Assembly (NCBI GenBank): GCA_002371785.1
Contig: DFGU01000090.1
Span: 1 to 10,228 of the forward strand
Source: Bacteroidales bacterium UBA3742
GTDB taxonomy: Bacteria; Bacteroidota; Bacteroidia; Bacteroidales; Paludibacteraceae
Length of the DNA: 10,228 nt
Direction of reading: 5' to 3'
Below the pieces are notes generated by a model. It saw only the letters and a program-made list of their open reading frames with translations, did not search any database and was not told the DNA's origin. Shown here in pieces: positions 1 to 6,447 of this stretch. The first letter of the stretch is position 1. Each line of letters starts with the position of its first letter. Made by a program: the position numbers and the translations under genes.

Positions 1-281
1 GCATCGATGAACTTAAGCAGCAAGGGGAAAGTCTCGCCGAAGCGCTCGTAAACACGTCCGCCTACGAGTTCGTCGAAATAGACGGCAATGAGGTCGGAGA
101 GTTGATCGCCGGCCAGGTGGCCGTTAGCGACCTCGGTGGGATACTTCTCGACAGCCGAGATGACCCAACTCTCGCCTACGTTATCGTAGTCGGCCGGTAC
201 GTCGGCATACCAGCCTCGGATGCGCTGACCGCCCCAAATCTTATGGAACAAGCGCGGACGGAATTTCAAGGGATATAACAT
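1..281 (-). CDS. manA: Mannose-6-phosphate isomerase, class I (5' part only)
   Basis: This is the first 93 codons of a gene that runs off the left edge. Class I phosphomannose isomerases are zinc enzymes that interconvert fructose-6-phosphate and mannose-6-phosphate in the cytoplasm, feeding GDP-mannose and related sugars. The N-terminus (MLYPLKFRP), the IWGG motif at residues 15-18, GESWVIS at 36-42 and FPLLLKFID at 85-93 are typical of the short Bacteroidota type. The zinc-ligand region that normally follows LLKFIDA lies outside the window, so catalytic completeness cannot be judged. The ATG at 281-279 is the natural start: its A is also the last base of a heptamer repeat that fills the gap from galE. 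There is no Shine-Dalgarno sequence. It is probably cotranscribed with galE. Confidence 0.9.
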   Translation of the reverse strand, partial: MLYPLKFRPRLFHKIWGGQRIRGWYADVPADYDNVGESWVISAVEKYPTEVANGHLAGDQLSDLIAVYFDELVGGRVYERFGETFPLLLKFID

Positions 282-348
282 GGTCGTTGGTCGTTAGTCG
301 TTAGTCGTTGGTCGTTGGTCGTTAGTCGTTGGTCGTTAGTCGTTAGTC
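281..348 (-). repeat. Heptamer array A between galE and manA
   Basis: Nine uninterrupted 7-base units plus a 5-base partial unit, written on the plus strand as TRGTCGT (R = A or G). On the coding strand this is TAACGAC or CAACGAC. The galE stop codon (345-343) is the TAA of the first unit, and the A of the manA start codon closes the last. The whole 61-base gap is therefore repeat. Read from the stop, the first bases of the units are T,T,C,T,C,C,T,T,C. Every third unit is the C form, so one of the three forward frames has no stop. Confidence 0.95.
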
Positions 349-1377
349 TTCGATATTACGCAGATGTTTTTCCCAGCGCCAGGCGGAGAGCAGTACTTCG
401 GGGATGGGAGTGTCGGCGGACCAGCCAAGGACGGTATTGGCCTTGCGCGGATCGGCCCAGACCTGCTCGATGTCGCCCTCGCGACGACCTACGATGGTAT
501 AAGGGAGTTTACGGCCCGTGACCTGCTCGAAGGTGCGGATGATCTCCAGCACGCTCAGGCCGCGTCCGGTACCGAGGTTGAAGATTTCGACTTGCTCCTC
601 GGCCTGGCCGCCCAGCATACGCTGGATAGCCTTGACGTGAGCCTTAGCAAGATCAACCACATAGATATAGTCGCGGATGCAGGAGCCATCGGGGGTGTTG
701 TAGTCGTTGCCAAAGACGCGCAGCTCCTTACGCAGGCCTGCAGCGGTCTGGGTAACAAAAGGCAGGAGGTTGTTGGGCACGCCGTTGGGCAGTTCGCCGA
801 TAAGCGCCGAGGGATGGGCTCCGATAGGATTGAAATAGCGGAGGATAGTAGCATGGAGCGATGGGCAGGCATGGGCCTGGTCGCAGATGATATCCTCGTT
901 GATACGCTTGGTGTTGCCATAGGGCGAGAGGGCCTTCTTGCGCGGCGCCGTCTCATCGACGGGCAGGTGCTCGGGATCGGGCTGACCATAGACGGTGCAG
1001 GACGACGAGAAGACGAGATGGTTGACCTTATGTTCCTGCATGAGCGCGAGGAGCGTGATGAGCGAGAGCGTATTGTTGCGATAGTAGAGCAGCGGACGCT
1101 CGACGGACTCACCCACGGCCTTGGAGGCTGCAAAATGGATGACGCCGACGATATCAGTATAGGTACGGAAGACGTTGTCCAAGGCGACATAGTCGCAGCA
1201 GTCCACATTGACAAAGTCGGGACGGCGGCCTACGATGGCCTCGATGCCGTCCAGGACCTGGATATTGGAGTTGGAGAGGTTGTCAACGATCACAACGTCG
1301 TAGCCCTGCTGCATGAGTTCTACCACGGTATGCGATCCTATATAGCCTACTCCACCGGTAACGAGAATTCTATTCAT
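343..1377 (-). CDS. galE: UDP-glucose 4-epimerase
   Basis: 344 residues, the usual GalE length. The enzyme interconverts UDP-glucose and UDP-galactose using tightly bound NAD, supplying galactose residues for surface glycans and taking part in galactose use. It is a short-chain dehydrogenase/reductase fold protein. The nucleotide-binding GxxGxxG is G8-V-x-G11..G14 (GGVGYIGSH). SSS at 124-126 followed by CTVYG supplies the catalytic Ser/Thr region, and the YxxxK pair is Y153/K157 in SPYGNTK. The RYFNPIGAHPS segment further on is characteristic of GalE. The start ATG at 1377-1375 is the only good one. It lies downstream of the nucleotidyltransferase and upstream of manA, each separated by a heptamer array, which suggests a nucleotide-sugar gene cluster. 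Confidence 0.96.
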   Translation of the reverse strand: MNRILVTGGVGYIGSHTVVELMQQGYDVVIVDNLSNSNIQVLDGIEAIVGRRPDFVNVDCCDYVALDNVFRTYTDIVGVIHFAASKAVGESVERPLLYYRNNTLSLITLLALMQEHKVNHLVFSSSCTVYGQPDPEHLPVDETAPRKKALSPYGNTKRINEDIICDQAHACPSLHATILRYFNPIGAHPSALIGELPNGVPNNLLPFVTQTAAGLRKELRVFGNDYNTPDGSCIRDYIYVVDLAKAHVKAIQRMLGGQAEEQVEIFNLGTGRGLSVLEIIRTFEQVTGRKLPYTIVGRREGDIEQVWADPRKANTVLGWSADTPIPEVLLSAWRWEKHLRNIED

Positions 1378-1381
1378 AATT

Positions 1382-1446
1382 TGGTCGTTAGTCGTTAGTC
1401 GTTAGTCGTTGGTCGTTAGTCATTACGGGACAGAGCCTGGTCGTTA
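1382..1446 (-). repeat. Heptamer array B between nucleotidyltransferase and galE
   Basis: Six units at 1382-1423 follow the same TRGTCGT pattern as array A (the last is TAGTCAT). Two diverged 7-base stretches at 1424-1437 then keep the phase, and another good unit at 1438-1444 runs into the stop codon of the nucleotidyltransferase (1446-1444). As in array A, the gene's TAA lies in the first unit read on the coding strand. TAA occurs in all three forward frames here. The array ends a few bases before the galE start at 1377. Confidence 0.92.
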
Positions 1447-2343
1447 GAATAACTTGGCGGGATAGATGCCTTCCTGGATCATGGTGTTGATCTTCATGAC
1501 TACCTGGGGACGATCCTCGGGATAGGTGACGCCGAACCAGCGTGAGGGTGTATCGAGCACGCGGCAAGTGGCGCGACCGGCCTGGATGAGGTCGTTGACC
1601 AAAGTGGGGATATAGAACTCGGCCTTGAGCTCCTGACCATGTGCGTCGAGGAAGGCACGGAAAGCCTCGTCAACATACTGGAAGTACTCGGGCGTGAATC
1701 CCCACATATTCATGGAGACAGGCGACATAGGATCGATGACGGTGTCCTTGCCATCCTCGGTGAAGACGATCTTCTGGCCCACCTCCTCGATATGGGTGCG
1801 CTCGACAACGCCGGTGAGGAAGCCATTCTCATCCGTAGAACAGATACCGCGGCTAACAGAGCCGTTCTCGCTCAGGGTGTTGCATACGCGGTAGCCCACC
1901 ATGCAGTACTCGCCCTGCTTGCCCTCGACGGAATGGAGGAAGTCGGCCAGCACCTGGAATGACTCGCGTCCGTAGAAATCGTCGGCATTGATGACAGCAA
2001 AGGGCTCGTGGATGATATCACGTGCCATGAGCACAGCGTGGTTGGTACCCCACGGCTTGGTGCGCTCGGGATTGAGCGTGTAGCCCTCGGGCAACTTGTC
2101 CACCGATTGGAAGCAAATCTCGCAGGGCACCTTGCCCTCGTACTTGCTCACTACCACGCGGCGGAAATCGTCCTCAAAATCGTGGCGGATGACAAAGACC
2201 ACTTTGCCAAATCCGGCACGCATAGCGTCGAACACGCTATAGTCCATGATGGTTTCTCCATTCGGTCCGAGACCGTCGATCTGCTTGAGACCTCCGTAGC
2301 GGCTTCCCATGCCCGCTGCGAGTACAAAAAGTGTTGGTTTCAT
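1444..2343 (-). CDS. NDP-sugar pyrophosphorylase-type nucleotidyltransferase
   Basis: 299 residues, a single nucleotidyltransferase (GT-A-like) domain of the COG1208/NTP_transferase type. Such enzymes transfer a nucleoside monophosphate from an NTP to a sugar-1-phosphate, releasing pyrophosphate. Visible hallmarks are the N-terminal LAAGMGSRYGGLKQ at residues 8-21 (the GxGxR phosphate loop and the sugar-nucleotide Lys), WGTNHA at 98-103 in the base-binding region, and NADD at 119-122 with the expected metal-binding Asp. No left-handed beta-helix acyltransferase domain is present. The substrate cannot be read from sequence. The galE neighbour makes UDP-glucose or UDP-galactose synthesis plausible, but this is inference; GDP- or dTDP-sugar synthesis is possible. 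Confidence 0.88.
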   Translation of the reverse strand: MKPTLFVLAAGMGSRYGGLKQIDGLGPNGETIMDYSVFDAMRAGFGKVVFVIRHDFEDDFRRVVVSKYEGKVPCEICFQSVDKLPEGYTLNPERTKPWGTNHAVLMARDIIHEPFAVINADDFYGRESFQVLADFLHSVEGKQGEYCMVGYRVCNTLSENGSVSRGICSTDENGFLTGVVERTHIEEVGQKIVFTEDGKDTVIDPMSPVSMNMWGFTPEYFQYVDEAFRAFLDAHGQELKAEFYIPTLVNDLIQAGRATCRVLDTPSRWFGVTYPEDRPQVVMKINTMIQEGIYPAKLF

Positions 2344-2355
2344 ATATTTAGTATT

Positions 2356-2411
2356 TTGTCGTTAGTCGTTGGTCGTTAGTCGTTAGACGTTGGTCGTTAG
2401 ACCTTAGTTGT
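2356..2411 (-). repeat. Heptamer array C between YitT gene and nucleotidyltransferase
   Basis: About eight 7-base units of the TRGTCGT family, with point changes in the outer ones (TTGTCGT, TAGACGT, TAGACCT, TAGTTGT). The TAA stop of the YitT-family gene (2406-2404) falls in the repeat at the same phase as in arrays A and B. Read on the coding strand from that stop, the first bases of seven units are T,T,C,T,T,C,T, a clean three-unit (21-base) higher-order pattern. An AT-rich 12-base stretch separates the array from the start codon at 2343. Confidence 0.9.
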
Positions 2412-3510
2412 TGACGATGATGGTCTTGCCGTCCTTCTTCTTATGTCGGAACCAGAGGCCATAGACCTCGGAGCAGTTGCCGGCGGTGATGAAGGCCTGG
2501 ATATGATTGTTGCGGATAAAGGCCATGACCGACGAGAACTCGTCCTGGGTGAGCAGGGTCTGGATCTCGACATGCAGTTCGCCGCTATAGCCGCCCTTGA
2601 CGTCATAGAGCGAACAGCCACGCACCAGGTCCTCGACGATATAACGGCGGATACGTTCCGACTCGTTGGAGACGATGCAGACACGCTTGCGCTTGTTGAG
2701 CGAGGCGGTGAAATAGTCGACGGCAAGACCGTTGATCCACGTGCCGGTAAGACCGATAACCACCATGCGGAAGTCGTTGATCAGGAAGGCGGAGCAGCAG
2801 ATGACAGCACCGGCGATAGATACCGACTTGCCGATATCGTAGTGGACGTACTTGTTGATGATCTTAGCCAGGATATCGAGTCCTCCGGTGGAGGCATTGA
2901 TGCGGAACATAAATGCCTGACAAGCCGAGAGGAGCAGCACGAAGCAGAGCAGGTCGAACCATACATCGCCCTGTTGCAGGCCGCTCGCCATGACGGACGA
3001 GCGAATAGGCTCCAGCACCTCGCCTGCACGGGAGAGCATATAGTCGTTGCCAAAGCTGTCTCGATAGCCCGCACCGGAACGGAGGGCGGAGAGAATAGCC
3101 TGGTAGTTATCAGCCGAAGGCGAGAGGACATGATGGGTAAGATTGGTATAAGGATAGATACGGTCGAGCATCTGGGTGAGCGGACCGAGAATCATGGCGG
3201 TATAGACCGTCTTGGCGCCAAACTCGTTGCCTATCAGGATAAAAGCCATGATGAGCAGCACGGCATTGATGCCCATGATGATATAGGAGAGCGTATCGGC
3301 ATTGCCACCTATGGCGGTATTGATGACGATACTAAGACCCGAGATAGAACCTACGACGAGGTGACTCGGCATGAGGAAATAATAGACGGCGGCTGCGCCG
3401 AATATCATACCTACGGTCATCATGAAGAGCTCGACCCAGAACTTGCGGGTGAGCAGCGCCTGTCCGAACTCGGACAAGACAGATTGACAATAGCGAAGAA
3501 TCTTATGCAT
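2404..3510 (-). CDS. YitT-family membrane protein with C-terminal DUF2179
   Basis: 368 residues. The N-terminal part is a multi-pass inner-membrane domain (YitT, formerly DUF161) with hydrophobic stretches near residues 25-47, 51-66, 75-93, 185-203, 228-247 and 249-268. The STGGLDILAKIINKY segment at 207-221 is a family hallmark. The soluble C-terminus (about 275-355, starting RKRVCIVS) matches the DUF2179 domain usually found there. The family's role is unknown; some members are suspected transporters. About 65 mostly polar residues (118-183) lie between membrane segments, which looks longer than usual. It starts 15 bases after the aspartate kinase stop, so the two are probably cotranscribed. 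Confidence 0.88.
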   Translation of the reverse strand: MHKILRYCQSVLSEFGQALLTRKFWVELFMMTVGMIFGAAAVYYFLMPSHLVVGSISGLSIVINTAIGGNADTLSYIIMGINAVLLIMAFILIGNEFGAKTVYTAMILGPLTQMLDRIYPYTNLTHHVLSPSADNYQAILSALRSGAGYRDSFGNDYMLSRAGEVLEPIRSSVMASGLQQGDVWFDLLCFVLLLSACQAFMFRINASTGGLDILAKIINKYVHYDIGKSVSIAGAVICCSAFLINDFRMVVIGLTGTWINGLAVDYFTASLNKRKRVCIVSNESERIRRYIVEDLVRGCSLYDVKGGYSGELHVEIQTLLTQDEFSSVMAFIRNNHIQAFITAGNCSEVYGLWFRHKKKDGKTIIVNN

Positions 3511-3525
3511 GGTAATGCGTGTGTT

Positions 3526-4761
3526 TTATTCTTGGATTAGCAGTCGTGCGGTACGACGTGTGGTCTGGCTAAGCAGTATATTACGTCCGGCACTCTCGCG
3601 ATGGAGTATCTCGGGCGTAGTGCCACGGATAGTAAGCAGGGAGAGGCCGTCGTTGTAATTGACGCGGAACTGCTCACGGAGTTCGTCGAGTGCCTCGTCC
3701 ACATAGCGGGTATGATCGACCGAGACGGAGATCGTGACGGCCGACGCCTGGATGAGCGACACCTTGAGGCGATGACGATGCACGATCTCGAAGAGGCGGT
3801 TGAGACTCTCCTCGAGCACAAAGCTGAAGTCGAGCGGGCGGACGGTGATGAGCACCTGGTTCTTACGCCATATATAGACGGGCACGTTGATCGGTCCGAC
3901 GGCGTCGGCATGGATGCGGCTTCCGGCTGCGGTAGGGTCACCAAAAGGCTTGACGTAGAGCGGGATGCGCTTGTTCTCCAGCGGACGGATGGTCTTAGGA
4001 TGGATGATCTGCGCACCGGAATAGGAGAGCTCGACGGCATCGTGGTAACGCAGTTCGGGGATGAGGACGGTGTCCTCTACCAGTCGCGGATCGGCGTTGA
4101 GAATGCCGGGCACGTCCTTCCAGATAGTGACCGACTCGGCATCGAGGAAGTTGCCCAAGAGGGCGGCGGTATAGTCGGATCCCTCGCGACCGAGCGTGGT
4201 GCGTCGGCCGTCGGCGGTGCCGCCGATGAAGCCCTGGGTGACTACGACGGAGGGGCGATCCTTGCGCTCCCAACCGGCACGGATAGTAGCGGCCGAGGTC
4301 AGGGTATCCACTACGGCCTCGCGCCAGCAGTCGTTGGTACGCAGCAGACGCGGCATATTCCACCACTCGACCGACAGGCCCTGATGAAGCAGATAGACCG
4401 CTATGATCTGGGTGGACATGATCTCGCCGAGGGAGACGATCTGGTCGTAGTTCTCGTCGTAGGGACGTGCGGGATCGAAGGGTATCTCGCCCTGCAGGCG
4501 TACATCGACGCCGGGCTGCAGACCGAGTTCGCGCATGATAGCTACGTGGCTGTCGATGACAGCGATCCACTCCTGCATGGCCTCGTCCTCATGACCGGCC
4601 ACGAGATGATCCACGACGCGCTCCAGGGCGTTGGTGGTCTTGCCCATGGCGGAGATAACGACCATGAGGTCGCTTGCGCCCTCGAGGCGAACGATATGCT
4701 CCAGGTTGCGGATGCCTGCTGTATCCCGAACCGAAGCTCCTCCGAATTTGTATACCTTCAT
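3526..4761 (-). CDS. lysC: Aspartate kinase (monofunctional)
   Basis: 411 residues. It phosphorylates aspartate to aspartyl-4-phosphate, the committed step toward lysine/diaminopimelate, threonine and methionine. The amino acid kinase domain (about 1-290) shows KFGGASV at 5-11, SLGE at 110-113, TLGREGSDYTAA at 189-200, WKDVPGILNADPR at 214-226 and GAQIIHPKTIRPL at 249-261. The remaining ~120 residues carry ACT-type regulatory sequence. This is on the short side for tandem ACT domains, so feedback control may be modified. No homoserine dehydrogenase is fused. Which of several paralogous kinases it is cannot be decided, so lysC is a family-level symbol. It follows ribH after heptamer array D and precedes the YitT gene by 15 bases. 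Confidence 0.92.
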   Translation of the reverse strand: MKVYKFGGASVRDTAGIRNLEHIVRLEGASDLMVVISAMGKTTNALERVVDHLVAGHEDEAMQEWIAVIDSHVAIMRELGLQPGVDVRLQGEIPFDPARPYDENYDQIVSLGEIMSTQIIAVYLLHQGLSVEWWNMPRLLRTNDCWREAVVDTLTSAATIRAGWERKDRPSVVVTQGFIGGTADGRRTTLGREGSDYTAALLGNFLDAESVTIWKDVPGILNADPRLVEDTVLIPELRYHDAVELSYSGAQIIHPKTIRPLENKRIPLYVKPFGDPTAAGSRIHADAVGPINVPVYIWRKNQVLITVRPLDFSFVLEESLNRLFEIVHRHRLKVSLIQASAVTISVSVDHTRYVDEALDELREQFRVNYNDGLSLLTIRGTTPEILHRESAGRNILLSQTTRRTARLLIQE

Positions 4762-4763
4762 AA

Positions 4764-4798
4764 CGGTTATGGGTTATGGGTTATGGGTTACGGGTTAG
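4764..4798 (-). repeat. Heptamer array D between ribH and aspartate kinase
   Basis: Five 7-base units, plus strand GGGTTAT with variants CGGTTAT, GGGTTAC and GGGTTAG. On the coding strand the unit is TAACCCA. The sequence differs from arrays A-C, but the period and the arrangement are the same. The ribH stop codon TAA (4797-4795) is the first unit, and the array reaches almost to the aspartate kinase start at 4761. TAA falls in all three forward frames. Confidence 0.93.
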
Positions 4799-5286
4799 CG
4801 GTCCTCTGTGAGGTTGGCCATGCGGATGGCGGTGACGGCACCCTCAATACCTTTGTTGCCCAAGCGTCCGCCGCAACGGTCAAGCGCCTGCTGACGGTCG
4901 TTGACGGTAAGTACGGAGAAGATGACCGGCACCTCGCCACGCAGATTGAGGGCCGTGACGCCCTGGGTGACCGAACTGCAGACATAGTCGAAATGCGGGG
5001 TGTCACCCCGGATGACGCAACCAATCACGATGATAGCATCCCAGCGGGCGGGACCGTTGATCAGTTGGGCAGCCGCATAGGTGAGTTCCACCGTACCGGG
5101 CACATGCTGCAACAGGATATTGTCCTGAGCCACACCATGTTTCTGAAGCGTATCGACAGCTCCTTGGGCCATGGCGAAGGTGATTTCCGAGTTCCAATCC
5201 GCTACTATAATTGCATAGCGCTGACGTCCGAGAACATCAGCGCTAGGCAAAATAGAGACATCGTATTTTGACAAATCGGTCGTCAT
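4795..5286 (-). CDS. ribH: 6,7-dimethyl-8-ribityllumazine synthase
   Basis: 163 residues from the chosen start. It condenses 5-amino-6-ribitylamino-uracil with 3,4-dihydroxy-2-butanone-4-phosphate, the penultimate step of riboflavin synthesis, and usually assembles into pentamers or 60-mers. Family motifs are WNSEIT, HVPGTVEL and IGCVIRGDTPHFDYV, which carries the conserved His and Asp near the active site, then GNKGIEGA near the C-terminus. The ATG at 5286-5284 is preferred because it overlaps the stop of the upstream TPR gene as TAATG, a translational-coupling arrangement. An in-frame GTG four codons upstream (5298) is possible but less likely. No other riboflavin gene is in the window, so the gene is outside a rib operon here. 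Confidence 0.95.
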   Translation of the reverse strand: MTTDLSKYDVSILPSADVLGRQRYAIIVADWNSEITFAMAQGAVDTLQKHGVAQDNILLQHVPGTVELTYAAAQLINGPARWDAIIVIGCVIRGDTPHFDYVCSSVTQGVTALNLRGEVPVIFSVLTVNDRQQALDRCGGRLGNKGIEGAVTAIRMANLTEDR

Positions 5287-6005
5287 TACTCTGCGCACAT
5301 TGGTAAGTACTTGTCTGCTTCGTTAGCCTCCTGGGTACCGGGGTACTGCGTCTTGATGGTCTCCAGTACGCGACGGGCAGAAGCCTTGTCCTCGAGCTTG
5401 AGGTAAACGCGAGCGGCCTTGCTGAGGGCTACAGGAGCGATCATCTCATTCTTGTTCTCGGCAGCCTTCTCAAAAGCCTTAGCGGCGTCTTCCAGCTGAC
5501 CCAACTCTACGTACACGTCGCCCAGGCGCATGGCAGCTGCAGGAGCCACGGTGATGTCCTTAGCGGAGAAACGGCTGAGGTACTCAGCAGCCTCCTCGTT
5601 CTGACCCAGCTCAGCATAGCAGAGACCGGCATAGAGAGCGGCCAGCTCAGCCTCCTGGTTGGAATAGTTGTCAGCCACCTCGAGGAAACCGACGCAGTCG
5701 GCATCGTCACCCTCCAAGGCCTTGCGGAAGTTCTCGGCAGCCTTGGCGGTATCGCCCTGCAGCACAGCTTGCTCGGCCTGCTCGAAGTAAGCCTCGGCCT
5801 GTGCGTTATCGTTGCTGGCAGCCACCTTGTTGGGCTTGATGACCCACTGGTTAACCGCAATAACAGCGAATACGACCACAACGATGGCAGTTACCACGAT
5901 GGTCAGCATCTTTTGATTCTCCTCAATCCAACGCTCAGAGCGGCTGAGGGCTTCGTTTACAGACTCGAGTTGTTCGTCTTGTTTAGTTAGTTTTTTCTTT
6001 GCCAT
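5286..6005 (-). CDS. Single-pass membrane protein with TPR repeats
   Basis: 239 residues. A charged N-terminus of about 32 residues precedes one hydrophobic segment (about 33-52, LTIVVTAIVVVVFAVIAV). The rest is an alanine-rich helical domain with tetratricopeptide-like repeats, for example residues 72-98, 124-144, 157-183 and 192-215. The topology suggests a cytoplasmic N-terminus and a periplasmic TPR domain that probably mediates protein contacts, as in YfgM-like proteins; this is inference. From memory, a similar TPR gene often precedes ribH in Bacteroidales. The stop overlaps the ribH start (TAATG). It is the first gene after a good promoter at 6055-6085. The exact function is unknown. 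Confidence 0.82.
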   Translation of the reverse strand: MAKKKLTKQDEQLESVNEALSRSERWIEENQKMLTIVVTAIVVVVFAVIAVNQWVIKPNKVAASNDNAQAEAYFEQAEQAVLQGDTAKAAENFRKALEGDDADCVGFLEVADNYSNQEAELAALYAGLCYAELGQNEEAAEYLSRFSAKDITVAPAAAMRLGDVYVELGQLEDAAKAFEKAAENKNEMIAPVALSKAARVYLKLEDKASARRVLETIKTQYPGTQEANEADKYLPMCAE

Positions 6006-6018
6006 AATATCGATTTTT

Positions 6019-6035
6019 TATTATTTTCAATAATA
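6019..6035. other. Small AT hairpin in the TPR gene leader
   Basis: A perfect 7-base inverted repeat (TATTATT, 3-base loop, AATAATA) lies between the predicted transcription start (about 6048) and the start codon at 6005. It would be weak because it is all A/T. A role in translation is only a possibility. Confidence 0.3.
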
Positions 6036-6054
6036 CATTTCACAAATTAGCGTG

Positions 6055-6085
6055 CAAAGGTACGACTTTTTTTTGATATATGCAA
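6055..6085 (-). promoter_or_regulatory. Bacteroidota-type promoter for the TPR-ribH operon
   Basis: On the minus strand, TTG (6085-6083) is followed after 20 bases by TACCTTTG (6062-6055), a full match to the Bacteroidota TAnnTTTG -7 element with its -33 TTG. Transcription would start near 6048, leaving a leader of about 43 bases before the TPR gene. The spacer is A/T rich with a run of eight A. It matches the Lrp-gene promoter at 9609-9639 at 28 of 31 positions. Confidence 0.8.
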
Positions 6086-6097
6086 GCAAAAAGGCAC

Positions 6098-6310
6098 AAA
6101 AAAAGCGTTGTATAGCATTTTTACGCGAGAAAACTCCTAAAGAAAGGATTTGAGGCCTGCCTTTTCCTTTGTAATCCGGCCACCTCATTGCCGCTCGCCT
6201 TCACGAGGAAGGGTCATCGCGTGCGAGTACCGGCACGCCATTGGTGAGGCATTTGCACTCGGTATAAATTATGTGTTGAGTTTTCCGGTCTCCTAATGCT
6301 ATACAACGCT
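6098..6310 (-). ncRNA. Candidate structured RNA or long-stem terminator (unidentified)
   Basis: A perfect 16-base inverted repeat (6104-6119 with 6295-6310) encloses a second perfect 8-base pair (6129-6136, GAAAACTC, with 6278-6285). The two helices are separated by a symmetric 9/9 internal loop. Inside are local hairpins at 6198-6212 (5 bp, 5-base loop) and 6219-6238 (GCGTGC/GCACGC, 8-base loop). On the minus strand the closing stem runs straight into seven T (6104-6098), like the end of a terminated RNA; the plus strand has no T-run. No promoter consensus was seen just upstream of 6310, so it may be processed from, or terminate, the FadL transcript. I do not recognise it as tmRNA, RNase P, SRP or 6S RNA. 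A MITE-like element with 16-base inverted ends is the alternative, though no target duplication is visible. Confidence 0.4.
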
Positions 6311-6381
6311 CGCGTCGCGTTCAGCACACTCGGACACAGACTGAATCACAGATTCATTAAAGTCCTCGTGGCTTCCGCTCT
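6311..6381. other. Intergenic remainder with a small hairpin
   Basis: Between the inverted-repeat element and the 6382 hairpin I see no gene. TGAATC-ACA-GATTCA (6342-6356) is a perfect 6-bp hairpin with a 3-base loop and no T-run on either side. A short open minus-strand frame crosses this stretch without a convincing start codon (see rejected items). Confidence 0.4.
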
Positions 6382-6410
6382 CCCCAAAAATTAAAATTTT
6401 AGGGGACCCC
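6382..6410 (-). terminator. Hairpin after the FadL-like gene, possible terminator
   Basis: CCCCAAAAATT at 6382-6392 pairs with AATTTTAGGGG at 6395-6405, giving 11 positions with one A-A mismatch and a tiny loop. It sits about 40 bases past the FadL-like stop codon. GGGGACCCC at 6402-6410 shares one arm, so the G4/C4 tract could pair either way. No clean T-run follows on the minus strand, so factor-independent termination is uncertain. The spacer from the stop codon is an A/T-rich stretch of ATAA-like repeats. Confidence 0.4.
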
Positions 6411-6447
6411 AATTATTTATTTATTTTATCATTTCAATTTTATTTAT

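Noticed and set aside
281..348. CRISPR array interpretation of the repeats
   Set aside because: The units are 7 bases and contiguous with no spacers, and no cas gene is present.
315..521. 68-codon plus-strand open frame beginning in array A
   Set aside because: It starts inside the tandem repeat and is antisense to the galE 3' end; no motif.
364..1398. 344-codon plus-strand open frame
   Set aside because: Complete antisense shadow of galE, whose NAD-binding and YxxxK motifs are clear.
2443..3540. 365-codon plus-strand open frame
   Set aside because: Antisense to the YitT/DUF2179 gene; the Asp/Glu/Gly-rich sequence has no domain.
3601..5271. 556-codon plus-strand open frame
   Set aside because: It is antisense to aspartate kinase and ribH, shows no known motifs, and crosses the heptamer array and two clear genes. 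It stays open because of codon composition and because the GGGTTAT units carry no plus-strand stop.
6046..6117. Small minus-strand frame starting MLYNAFF
   Set aside because: Its ATG lies in the inverted-repeat arm and the frame runs through the promoter boxes, so it is almost certainly not translated.
6302..6412. Short minus-strand frame of about 37 codons (reading PKILIFGESGS and onward)
   Set aside because: No ATG or GTG at its beginning, crosses the hairpin at 6382-6405, and ends inside the inverted-repeat arm. Probably non-coding, at most a remnant.
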